From positions 1 through 15,239 of the forward strand of contig CAMYXQ010000010.1 of NCBI GenBank assembly GCA_947303105.1: a stretch of DNA of 15,239 nucleotides, given 5' to 3'. The first letter of the stretch is position 1; every line of letters begins with the position of its first letter. The notes under the pieces are model-generated. The model searched no databases and was not told the DNA's origin. It saw only the letters and a program-made list of their open reading frames with translations. Source of the stretch: an uncultured Caryophanales bacterium (GTDB lineage Bacteria > Bacillota_I > Bacilli_A > RFN20 > CAG-826). The translations under genes and the position numbers were made by a program. Positions 1-7,075 of the stretch are shown one piece after another.

Positions 1-1448
1 TCGAAATCATGATCGAAGGCGACGCGAATGGCCGTGGTTTCCAATACCCAATCCCGACCTATTCCATCACCCGCGATTTCGACTGGAGCGACACCGAGAA
101 CAACCGCCTCTTGTTCACGATGACCGCCAAATACGGAACCCCTTACTTCAGTAACTATATCAACAGCGACATGAAACCGAGCGACGTCCGCTCGATGTGC
201 TGCCGCCTCCGCCTCGACCTCCGCGAACTCCGCAAGAAGAGCGGCGGTTTCTTCGGCAGCGGCGAATCGACCGGTTCGGTCGGCGTCGTCACCCTCAATA
301 TGCCGCGTTTGGCTTACTTGGCCACCGACAAGAAAGACTTCTATGAGAGACTCGACAAGTTGATGGACATCTCCGCGCGTTCGCTCGATATGAAGCGCAA
401 AGCCATCAACACCTTCCTGGAAGCCGGATTATATCCATACACCAAGCATTACCTTGGCAGCTTCAAGAACCACTTCTCCACCATCGGTTTGGTCGGCATG
501 AACGAAGCCTGTTTGAATGCCCGCTGGATCCGCAAGGACCTCACCCATCCGGAAGCCATCGAATTCACCGAGGAAGTCCTCAACCACATGAGAACCCGCC
601 TCAGCGACTATCAGGAGAAATACGGCGACTTGTATAACTTGGAAGCCACTCCGGCCGAATCCACCGCCTTCCGTCTTGCCAAGCATGACCGTGAGCGTTA
701 TCCGGATATCATCACCGCTGGCAAAGTCGGCGAAACCCCGTACTACACCAACAGCTCGCACTTGCCCGTCGGTTATACCGACGACATCTTCAGCGCCTTG
801 GATATCGAAGATAAGTTCCAGACCCTCTACACCTCTGGCACCGTCTTCCACTGCTTCCTTGGCGAGCGTCTCCCCGATTGGCAGAGCACCATGCGTTTGG
901 TCCGCACCATCGCCGAGAACTACAAGCTCCCGTACTACACGATGAGCCCGACTTACTCCGTCTGCTCCGAGCACGGATACCTCAAAGGCGAAGTCTGGAA
1001 GTGCCCGATCTGTCAGAAAGAAACCGAAGTCTACAGCCGCATCACCGGTTACTATCGTCCAGTTAAGAACTGGAACGCCGGCAAGAGCCAGGAATTCCGC
1101 GATCGTAAGACCTACGACCTCGAAGTCAGCAACCGCCACGAATGCGCGAGAGAAGAAGGCCACCTGAGCGAAGAAAAGCCCGCCGTTTCCGTCCAAGAAA
1201 TCAATGAGCTTCTCCTCTTCACCTCGCCGACTTGCCCGAACTGCAAGATGGCCAAGATGCTTCTAGACCGCGAAGGCATCCAGTATCGTCAGCTCGACGC
1301 CTATGAGAACAAGGATGAGGCCGTTGCCCTTGGCATCGTCAAAGCCCCGACCTTGCTCGTCCCGAACGGACATGGCTATGACGTGTATGAGAACGCCTCG
1401 CTCATCAAAGGCTACATCGAAAAGGTAAAAGCCAATGGCGAAGCCTGA
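1..1448 (+). CDS. nrdD: Anaerobic (class III) ribonucleoside-triphosphate reductase, 3' part, with fused C-terminal glutaredoxin-like domain
   Basis: Catalytic subunit of the glycyl-radical ribonucleotide reductase that makes dNTPs without oxygen. The gene enters from the left edge (reading frame begins at base 3), so the N-terminal part, including any ATP cone, is outside. Counting from the Met at base 9, I see the active-site segment MCCRLRLD (Cys64/65, one presumably the thiyl-radical Cys), a C-terminal metal-site region with Cys319, His322, Cys332 and Cys335, and the glycyl-radical loop RITGYY (Gly347). A usual NrdD would end shortly after this. Here a linker leads into a thioredoxin fold of about 80 residues (about 399-475) with a CPNC redox motif (Cys409/412) and a cis-Pro-like KAPT segment at 445-448. 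Class III enzymes reduced by redoxins instead of formate are known, so the fused domain is probably the built-in reductant (inference). The stop lies inside the downstream flavoprotein gene (14-nt overlap), so the two are co-translated. Confidence 0.95.
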   Translation, partial: EIMIEGDANGRGFQYPIPTYSITRDFDWSDTENNRLLFTMTAKYGTPYFSNYINSDMKPSDVRSMCCRLRLDLRELRKKSGGFFGSGESTGSVGVVTLNMPRLAYLATDKKDFYERLDKLMDISARSLDMKRKAINTFLEAGLYPYTKHYLGSFKNHFSTIGLVGMNEACLNARWIRKDLTHPEAIEFTEEVLNHMRTRLSDYQEKYGDLYNLEATPAESTAFRLAKHDRERYPDIITAGKVGETPYYTNSSHLPVGYTDDIFSALDIEDKFQTLYTSGTVFHCFLGERLPDWQSTMRLVRTIAENYKLPYYTMSPTYSVCSEHGYLKGEVWKCPICQKETEVYSRITGYYRPVKNWNAGKSQEFRDRKTYDLEVSNRHECAREEGHLSEEKPAVSVQEINELLLFTSPTCPNCKMAKMLLDREGIQYRQLDAYENKDEAVALGIVKAPTLLVPNGHGYDVYENASLIKGYIEKVKANGEA

Positions 1449-2349
1449 TGTCATTATCATCGGAGGAGGGCCTGCCGCGATGACGGCGGCCCTTTACTCC
1501 TTACGCGCAGGACGCTCCGTCCTTCTTCTCGAAAAAGAGAATTTCGGCGGCCAGATCGCCGATTCACCAAAGGTGGAGAACTTCCCGTCGGTCGGGTCGA
1601 TCTCCGGCCTCGATTTATCCGCCAACCTCTTCGATCAAATCACCAGCCTCGGCGCCGAATTCGAACTCGATGAGGTTTCCGAAATCATCAAAGAGGGCGA
1701 TGAATTCATCGTCAAAGGCAACTATGGCGAATACCGCGCCAAAGCGGTCATCATCGCCACCGGTGTGAAACACCGCCATCTCAATATCGAAGGCGAAGAT
1801 GAATTCGCTGGCAAGGGCGTGTCTTATTGCGCCGTGTGCGATGGCGCCTTCTACGCCGACAAGGATGTCACCGTTATCGGTGACGCCAATAGCGCACTTC
1901 AATACGCGTTATCCCTCGCGAAGACTTCTTCGCACGTCAACGTCGTTACCTTGTTCGATAAATTCTTCGCCGACCCGATCTTGGTCAAAGCCCTCAGGGC
2001 CCAAACCAACGTTACCATCTATCACAACAAGAATGCCTTCCGTTTCTATGGCGAGGATGCGTTAACCGGCGTCGAATTCGAAGACACCCAAACCAAAGAG
2101 GTCCTGAACCTCCGCACCGCGGGCGCCTTCATCGCCATCGGGCAAATCCCCGACAACGACCGCTTCGGCAACCTCGTTGACCTAGATAGAGGTTATATCG
2201 TCGCCGATGAGACCATGGCGACCAAGACCCCCGGCTTATTCGCCGCCGGGGACTGCCGGGTCAAAAAAATCCGCCAGCTGACGACAGCTTGTGCGGATGG
2301 TGCGATTGCCGCCTTAAGCGCCAATTCGTATCTGTATCAATTCGAATAA
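1435..2349 (+). CDS. Thioredoxin-reductase-like FAD disulfide oxidoreductase lacking NADPH-binding motifs
   Basis: A 304-residue flavoprotein of the low-molecular-weight thioredoxin reductase family. Visible are the N-terminal FAD dinucleotide fold GGGPAAMTAA (10-19), the ATG motif at 108-110, the redox-active CAVCDG (Cys132/Cys135) and the C-terminal FAD motif LFAAGDC (268-274). The pyridine-nucleotide domain is atypical. The usual GGGxSA loop reads GDANSA (149-154), and the HRRxxFRA helix that grips the NADPH 2'-phosphate reads TLFDKFFA (172-179), losing all the basic residues. This recalls ferredoxin-dependent or other NADPH-independent members of the family; the true electron donor is unknown. 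The ATG at 1435 lies inside nrdD, with AAGG about 9 nt upstream, so it is translationally coupled. The likely partner is the CPNC redoxin domain fused to NrdD. It could be named trxB, but the missing motifs argue against assuming NADPH-dependent thioredoxin reductase activity. Its stop abuts the convergent nrdG stop. Confidence 0.9.
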   Translation: MAKPDVIIIGGGPAAMTAALYSLRAGRSVLLLEKENFGGQIADSPKVENFPSVGSISGLDLSANLFDQITSLGAEFELDEVSEIIKEGDEFIVKGNYGEYRAKAVIIATGVKHRHLNIEGEDEFAGKGVSYCAVCDGAFYADKDVTVIGDANSALQYALSLAKTSSHVNVVTLFDKFFADPILVKALRAQTNVTIYHNKNAFRFYGEDALTGVEFEDTQTKEVLNLRTAGAFIAIGQIPDNDRFGNLVDLDRGYIVADETMATKTPGLFAAGDCRVKKIRQLTTACADGAIAALSANSYLYQFE

Positions 2350-3045
2350 TCAGAGATAGCCACGCAACGAAACTTGCTCGACATCGTTCCGAAGTAAGTC
2401 CGCGAATGCCGTGGCTTTTTCTTTTTCCACTTCGTGGAATCCGCCTTGGATGCAATGCTCGGAATCAATATACCGCTGCAGGAAAAGACGTTTGGCGCCG
2501 TGAATCAATTCACCAATGCCACGGATGGATTCCTCGTTATGCAACTCGGAGAAAATCGTGGTCCGGAACTCATAATCCGGAGCTTCCTTCATGATGATGG
2601 AAATCGATTCGCGGATCGCATCCATATCCACTTTCGGAAGACCGATTGTTTCGGCATATTTCTCGGCAGAATTTTTGATATCCATCGCCACATAGTCCAC
2701 TAAATGGGCTTCGAGCAAGGATTTCAAAACTTGAGGGCGAGACCCATTCGTATCTAACTTGATGGCATAACCCAACGCTTTGATGTCGCGCAGTTTATCG
2801 GCGAGATCCGGCATCAGGGTCGGCTCGCCGCCGGTGATGACAACACCATCTAAAATGCCCTTCCGTTTCTTAAGGTAGGAAACGATTTCATCCCAAGGGA
2901 TGACTGGTGCTTCAGAGGGGTTAAGAACAAGATCGCGGTTATGGCAGAACGGACAACGAAAATCACACCCCGCCGTAAACAGGGTGGTCGCCATATGCTT
3001 ATCAAAATCGACAAGCGTTAGTTTCTGCCAACCGGAGAAGTCCAT
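2350..3045 (-). CDS. nrdG: Anaerobic ribonucleotide reductase activating protein (radical SAM)
   Basis: A 231-residue radical SAM activase that uses a [4Fe-4S] cluster and S-adenosylmethionine to form the glycyl radical on NrdD. The cluster motif CX3CX2C is CDFRCPFC (Cys27, 31, 34), followed by GGEPT (72-76), which contacts SAM. The N-terminal DFSGWQKLTLVDF and the overall length fit the pyruvate formate-lyase/NrdG activase subgroup. Assignment to NrdD instead of another glycyl-radical enzyme rests on nrdD being the neighbour. The start codon follows the copA stop by one base (TAATATG on the minus strand). I see no strong Shine-Dalgarno of its own, so translation probably depends on coupling with copA. 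There is no terminator between copA and nrdG, which places it in the copper-regulated transcript. Its TGA abuts the flavoprotein stop with zero spacing and no bidirectional terminator. Confidence 0.92.
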   Translation of the reverse strand: MDFSGWQKLTLVDFDKHMATTLFTAGCDFRCPFCHNRDLVLNPSEAPVIPWDEIVSYLKKRKGILDGVVITGGEPTLMPDLADKLRDIKALGYAIKLDTNGSRPQVLKSLLEAHLVDYVAMDIKNSAEKYAETIGLPKVDMDAIRESISIIMKEAPDYEFRTTIFSELHNEESIRGIGELIHGAKRLFLQRYIDSEHCIQGGFHEVEKEKATAFADLLRNDVEQVSLRGYL

Positions 3046-3046
3046 A

Positions 3047-3256
3047 TTACTTCAGACCGATGAAACGGTAGCCCGCTCCTTCAACGGCTTTCTTATATTC
3101 GTCCGCGGCGATTTCGCGGCTCGCTTCGACGACGACTTTGTTGCGGTTATGGTCGGCCTTTGCTTCGAGGACGCCATTCACCTTTTTGAGGGCTTCGACG
3201 ACATGGGCTTCGCAATGGCTGCACATCATGCCTTCAACGTGGAGAATCTGTTTCAT
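3047..3256 (-). CDS. Possible internal translation start giving a free CopZ-like copper chaperone
   Basis: Nested in frame within the 3' end of copA. The ATG for residue 763 (3256-3254) is preceded on the minus strand by AAAGAAAGGG with six bases between GGG and ATG, a convincing Shine-Dalgarno and better than those of copA itself or nrdG. Translation from here would give a 69-residue protein, the normal size of CopZ/Atx1-type chaperones, with GMMCSHC near its N-terminus and a complete ferredoxin-like HMA fold. The same peptide is also the C-terminal domain of full-length CopA. That the internal start is used is inference. The alternative is that the A/G-rich codons for the KKGK linker create the motif by chance. 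Confidence 0.45.
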   Translation of the reverse strand: MKQILHVEGMMCSHCEAHVVEALKKVNGVLEAKADHNRNKVVVEASREIAADEYKKAVEGAGYRFIGLK

Positions 3257-5542
3257 ATGTTTCCCTTTCTTTTGTTGGTCCTGATAAAGTTTGAATAGAT
3301 TTAAACGCAAAGCGTTTATGACAACGGTGACGCTCGACAGACTCATCGCTGCCGCGCCGATCATCGGATTCATCGCCCAGCCGGTCGCGAAATAGATCGC
3401 CCCTGCGGCAATGGGGATGCAAATACCATTATAGAAGAAAGCCCAGAAAAGATTCTCTTTAATGTTCCAAAGAATCTTTCGGCTCAGACGGATGGCGCCG
3501 GGAATGGCCATCATAGATGGGCTGGAGATGACGACGTCCGCCGCTTCCATGGCGATGTCGGTGCCAGTCGAAATCCCGATACCAATATTTGCCGTGGTAA
3601 GGGCTGGGGCGTCGTTGATCCCGTCACCGACCATGATTACCTTTCCGTCTTTTTGCAGTTCACGGATAATGGCTTCTTTATCGCCCGGAAGCACCTCGGC
3701 GCGAACTTCTTCAATATGGAGTTCATTGGCGATGGCGCAGGCGGTCCGCTCATTATCCCCCGTAAGCATAACGATGCGAACATTGAGGTCTTTAAGGTCG
3801 GAAATCATCTTCAAAACTTCGGGTTTAATTTGGTCTGAAATTGCGAAAATCGCCAGCAATTCCACGTTATTCGCAACGAAAATGACGGTATTTCCTATAG
3901 ATTCGTATTCGGCGGCTTTTTGGGAGATTTCATCAGGAATAGCCAATTGTTGGCTGATGAAATTGCGGTTTCCGACGAAATAAGCCTGGCTATTGACAGT
4001 ACCTTGCAAACCATTGCCGGCGAAGGTTTTGAACTCCTCGACCTCCAAAATGGCAACACCCTCGGATGAACCGAAATCGCAGATCGCCTTGGCAAGAGGA
4101 TGCTCGCTCTTGGACTCCAAAGAGAACACCGCGGTCAGGACCTGTTCACGGTTTCCGCCAAAGACAATGAACTCTTTGACGGCCGGTTTACCAATGGTGA
4201 GGGTTCCGGTCTTATCGAATACGACGATTCGGCACTTACCAGTTTCCTCAATCGCCTCGGCGGTCTTAAACAAGATACCACCGCGAGCGGCAACGCCATT
4301 GCCAACCATGATCGCAACGGGCGTAGCAAGCCCAAGAGCGCATGGGCAGGCGATCACGAGAACCGAAATAGCTCTCGCTAAGGCGAAGCCAGCATAGGTA
4401 ATTGTTGGGTCGGGCGATCCTTTCACTCCGCCATAGATGAGCCAGGCGGCCAAAACGATGACCGCGATGCCCATAATCACCGGAACGAAGACATAAGAGA
4501 CTTTGTCCGCCATCTTGGCGATGGGTGCTTTATCGTTGCTGGCGGTTTCCACCATCTTGATGATTTGGGCAAGAGTGGTGTCTTCGCCGATTTTTGTCAC
4601 TTCGCATTCGGCATAGCCGGATGTATTGATCGTGCCAGCGGAAACGGAATCGTTTTCTCTCTTGTCGACGGGGATGGATTCGCCAGTCAACGCGGATTCA
4701 TCGATCGCGCAGTCGCCCGAACGGATAACGCCGTCCGCGGGGATGGCGCGTCCAGGACGAAGAACGAAGATATCGCCAACCCGAACTTCGGAGATGGGAA
4801 CCTCGATTTCCTGCCCATCCCGCAACAAAGTTGCGGTTTTCGGGGCGAGATTCATCAAGCTCTCTAAGGCGCTGGTGGTTTTTCCTTTGGAAATCGACTC
4901 CAACAACTTACCGATTGTGATCAGAGTCGGAATCATCGCCGAGGTCTCAAAATAGAGGCCATGGAAATAGGACATGACTTTGTCCATATCCCCGGCCCTT
5001 TGGGCCTCGCTCATAAGAAATAGAATAACGACGCTATAGATAAAGGCCGCGCTGGAGCCAAGGGCAACGAGCGCGTCCATATTCGGGGCCCGATGCCACA
5101 AGCTGCGGAACCCATTGGTGAAGAATTTGAAATTGATGCCCATGACGGCAACGGAGAGAAGCAACTCGAAAATCGCTAAAGCGACATGGTTGTTTTCAAA
5201 GAATTCGCCCACCGGCCACTGCCACATGGCGTGACCCATGGAGAAATACATCAAAACGAGCAACAAGACGGCAGAGCAAACCAATCGACGGATCAATGCC
5301 GGCGTCTCATTGTTCTTGATTTTCTTCTTTTCGGGTTTCGCGCCTTCGAGCTCGGCGCCGTAACCAGCCTTCTCCACCGCGGCGATGATCGCCTCGCTTT
5401 TGGCGGTGCCTTCCACCACCATGGAGTTGGTCAAAAGATTCACGGCAACCGTGTCGACGCCCGGCACATTCTCCACTGCTTTTTGAACGTGGGCCTGGCA
5501 GGCGGCGCATGTCATTCCTTTTACGGCGTACTTTTCTTTCAT
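3047..5542 (-). CDS. copA: Copper-exporting P1B-type ATPase with N- and C-terminal heavy-metal-binding domains
   Basis: An 831-residue membrane ATPase exporting Cu(I) from the cytoplasm. In order: N-terminal HMA domain with GMTCAAC (9-15); transmembrane segments from about 86; actuator TGES (286-289); metal-site CPC (399-401); phosphorylation DKTGT (Asp443); nucleotide-binding HP (481-482); hinge GDGIND (639-644); YN in the penultimate membrane helix (704-705); MSLSS in the last (733-737). CPC, YN and MxxSS together mark the Cu(I) subgroup. After the last helix a second HMA domain follows (about 764-829, GMMCSHC), resembling the chaperone CopZ. It begins with an in-frame Met763 preceded by a good ribosome binding site (separate entry). 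The ATG overlaps the csoR stop by one base (TAATG), and nrdG starts one base after its stop. It is the middle gene of csoR-copA-nrdG and should be induced by copper through CsoR. Confidence 0.96.
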   Translation of the reverse strand: MKEKYAVKGMTCAACQAHVQKAVENVPGVDTVAVNLLTNSMVVEGTAKSEAIIAAVEKAGYGAELEGAKPEKKKIKNNETPALIRRLVCSAVLLLVLMYFSMGHAMWQWPVGEFFENNHVALAIFELLLSVAVMGINFKFFTNGFRSLWHRAPNMDALVALGSSAAFIYSVVILFLMSEAQRAGDMDKVMSYFHGLYFETSAMIPTLITIGKLLESISKGKTTSALESLMNLAPKTATLLRDGQEIEVPISEVRVGDIFVLRPGRAIPADGVIRSGDCAIDESALTGESIPVDKRENDSVSAGTINTSGYAECEVTKIGEDTTLAQIIKMVETASNDKAPIAKMADKVSYVFVPVIMGIAVIVLAAWLIYGGVKGSPDPTITYAGFALARAISVLVIACPCALGLATPVAIMVGNGVAARGGILFKTAEAIEETGKCRIVVFDKTGTLTIGKPAVKEFIVFGGNREQVLTAVFSLESKSEHPLAKAICDFGSSEGVAILEVEEFKTFAGNGLQGTVNSQAYFVGNRNFISQQLAIPDEISQKAAEYESIGNTVIFVANNVELLAIFAISDQIKPEVLKMISDLKDLNVRIVMLTGDNERTACAIANELHIEEVRAEVLPGDKEAIIRELQKDGKVIMVGDGINDAPALTTANIGIGISTGTDIAMEAADVVISSPSMMAIPGAIRLSRKILWNIKENLFWAFFYNGICIPIAAGAIYFATGWAMNPMIGAAAMSLSSVTVVINALRLNLFKLYQDQQKKGKHMKQILHVEGMMCSHCEAHVVEALKKVNGVLEAKADHNRNKVVVEASREIAADEYKKAVEGAGYRFIGLK
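3263..3269 (-). promoter_or_regulatory. Internal ribosome binding site within copA
   Basis: On the minus strand AAAGGG ends six bases upstream of the in-frame ATG at 3256, inside the linker between the last CopA membrane helix and the C-terminal metal-binding domain. It would direct synthesis of a separate CopZ-like protein. Use in vivo is not shown by the sequence. Confidence 0.45.
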
Positions 5543-5841
5543 TAACGCATCAGCTTTTGCAATAAAGCGGTCAATTCGTCAAGGGACGCCTCGTTTCCGG
5601 CGCTGACGTCCTCGTAGACGCACGAATGGATGTGGGATGATATTAATTCTTTATTTAAAGAATTTAACGCGTTCTGGGCGGCTGAGACTTGGGTGATGAT
5701 CTCGGGGCAATACACATTGTCCTCAATCATTTTCTTGATGCCGCGGATCTGGCCTTCGATTCGGCTCAGACGATTGGCAAGGGTCCGGATTTCCTCTTCG
5801 GACCGTTTGGCTTTTTTCGCACACATGGGGCAGGTTTCCAT
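5542..5841 (-). CDS. csoR: CsoR-family copper-sensing transcriptional repressor
   Basis: A 99-residue, all-helical DUF156-family repressor that leaves its operator when it binds Cu(I). The Cu(I) ligands of CsoR are visible with the correct spacing: Cys45, then His70 (25 residues on), then Cys74 (4 residues on). The helix RLSRIEGQIRGIKKMI (24-39) is the family's DNA-binding/dimer signature. An extra N-terminal CPMC (4-7) is common in relatives from Bacillota. The intact Cys-His-Cys set argues for copper over nickel (RcnR) or formaldehyde (FrmR) relatives. The ATG has GGAGG at 5849-5853, seven bases away. Its stop overlaps the copA start by one base. A palindromic operator lies in its own promoter, so the operon is probably autoregulated. 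Confidence 0.95.
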   Translation of the reverse strand: METCPMCAKKAKRSEEEIRTLANRLSRIEGQIRGIKKMIEDNVYCPEIITQVSAAQNALNSLNKELISSHIHSCVYEDVSAGNEASLDELTALLQKLMR

Positions 5842-5859
5842 AACGATTCCTCCGCGAAT

Positions 5860-5888
5860 ATTAAAATACCCTATGGGGGTATATTCAA
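5860..5888 (-). promoter_or_regulatory. Promoter of csoR-copA-nrdG
   Basis: On the minus strand a -35 TTGAAT (5888-5883) and a -10 TTTAAT (5865-5860) are separated by 17 bp, the optimal sigma-A spacing. The spacer is the CsoR operator. The -35 box begins two bases beyond the T-tract of the trpS terminator, so the operon is insulated from upstream transcription. Alternative -10 readings (TAATAT, TATTTT) exist a few bases away. Confidence 0.7.
5866..5882 (-). promoter_or_regulatory. CsoR-type operator
   Basis: The 17-bp imperfect palindrome ATACCCTATGGGGGTAT (plus-strand reading) matches the C-tract/G-tract shape of CsoR operators and lies directly upstream of csoR. It fills exactly the spacer between the proposed -35 and -10 boxes, so bound CsoR would block RNA polymerase. 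Binding is inferred from position and pattern. Confidence 0.85.
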
Positions 5889-5890
5889 GG

Positions 5891-5917
5891 AAAAAGAAAA
5901 GGAGGGGTCAACCCTCC
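5891..5917 (-). terminator. Rho-independent terminator after trpS
   Basis: On the minus strand GGAGGG, loop TTGAC, CCCTCC (5917-5901) forms a 6-bp GC-rich stem followed by TTTTCTTTTT (5900-5891). It lies seven bases past the trpS stop and ends the glycosyltransferase-trpS transcript. Confidence 0.88.
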
Positions 5918-5923
5918 GTTTCA

Positions 5924-7075
5924 TTATTTCTTTTGCCTGGCGAGATATTCGGCGAGCTTCGCTTCGTCCTCGAGTTTCTTTTTGAACGCCTTTGATTGTT
6001 TTTCAATCAATTTGCGGTCGGAGAAATAATTGACTCCGATCGCCCGGCGGACGCGAAGAACGGTCTCGTGGGCTTTGGCGCTGGCCCGTTCGGAACCTTC
6101 GCGGAGAATCTCGTAGACCTCAGGAATGCGGGCTTCGTAATACTTTCTCCGTTCGCGGATCGGGGCGAGCACATCGTTGATCACCGCGGCGAGGAAGCGT
6201 TTGACGGTCACGTCGCCAAGACCACCGCGCTCATAATGGGCTTTGAGTTCGCCGAGGTTCTTATATTCCGGCAGGAAGCGACGGAAATGATCATCGGTGG
6301 CAAGGGCTTCGAGATAGATGAAGACCGGGTTGTTCTCGGTGTGGCCAGGATCATTGATGTTGAGATGGGTCTCATCGGTGAACATCGACATGACCTTCTT
6401 GGAAACGGTCTTTTCATCATCGGAGAGGTAGATGGCATTATCCAAAGATTTAGACATTTTGGCTTTGCCATCGGTACCCGGAAGACGGCGGCTGTACTGA
6501 TCGGTCGGAACCATCGCCTTCGGCGCCACCAAGGTTTCACCATAAAGAGTGTTGAATTTATGGACGATTTCGTTGGCTTGCTCGATCATCGGCAACTGGT
6601 CTTCGCCCACCGGAACGCCAGTCGCATCAAAGGCGACGATATCGGCGGTTTGGCTGACCGGATAGCAGAGGAACCCCGCGGGGATCGATTCGCCGAATTG
6701 CTTCTGGGTGATCTCGGTTTTGACGGTCGGGTTCCGTTCCAAACGGGAAAGGGTGACCAAATCGAGGAAATATGAGGTCAATTCGAAGAGTTCGGGGACG
6801 GCGGACTGGACAAATAAGGTGACTTTGTGCGGATCGAGGCCGACGGAGAGATAATCGAGCGCGACTTCGATGACGTTGTCGCGGACCTTTTGAGGCACGC
6901 CGAAATTATCCGTCAGGGCTTGGGTGTCGGCGATCATGACGTACATCTCGTCGAAGGCTCCTTCGTTTTGGAGCTCGACGCGACGGCGAAGAGAACCGAC
7001 ATAATGGCCAAGATGGAGACGGCCGGTTGGGCGATCGCCCGTCAGCATGATTTTCTTTTGGCTTTCCTCACTCAT
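5924..7075 (-). CDS. trpS: Tryptophan--tRNA ligase
   Basis: Class I aminoacyl-tRNA synthetase that charges tRNA-Trp in the cytoplasm. At 383 residues it is somewhat longer than the roughly 330 residues of common bacterial TrpRS, mainly through internal loops and a Lys-rich C-terminus. Signatures in order: GDRPTGRLHLGH (13-24, the HIGH-type ATP site is HLGH), the tryptophan/ATP pocket segment GEDQLP (157-162), and KMSKS (206-210). The ATG overlaps the stop of the upstream glycosyltransferase by 4 nt (ATGA), so the two are translationally coupled. No leader exists in which a T-box or trp attenuator could sit. A terminator follows immediately. No catalytic motif is missing. Confidence 0.96.
   Translation of the reverse strand: MSEESQKKIMLTGDRPTGRLHLGHYVGSLRRRVELQNEGAFDEMYVMIADTQALTDNFGVPQKVRDNVIEVALDYLSVGLDPHKVTLFVQSAVPELFELTSYFLDLVTLSRLERNPTVKTEITQKQFGESIPAGFLCYPVSQTADIVAFDATGVPVGEDQLPMIEQANEIVHKFNTLYGETLVAPKAMVPTDQYSRRLPGTDGKAKMSKSLDNAIYLSDDEKTVSKKVMSMFTDETHLNINDPGHTENNPVFIYLEALATDDHFRRFLPEYKNLGELKAHYERGGLGDVTVKRFLAAVINDVLAPIRERRKYYEARIPEVYEILREGSERASAKAHETVLRVRRAIGVNYFSDRKLIEKQSKAFKKKLEDEAKLAEYLARQKK

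Noticed and set aside
429..1196. Long open frame antisense to nrdD; similar ones at 5996-6775 (antisense to trpS) and 12925-13824 (antisense to the GT-C-like gene)
   Set aside because: The opposite strand encodes recognisable conserved proteins throughout; these frames are open because of GC-rich third positions, have no ribosome binding sites and resemble no protein I know.
2230..2349. Terminator between the flavoprotein gene and nrdG
   Set aside because: The stops abut at 2349/2350, and I found no GC-rich hairpin with a T-tract on either strand.
3257..3275. Programmed frameshift in the A-rich stretch before the CopZ-like domain, as in Escherichia coli copA
   Set aside because: The domain is already in frame with CopA, so no shift is needed; the E. 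coli event instead truncates after the N-terminal domain.
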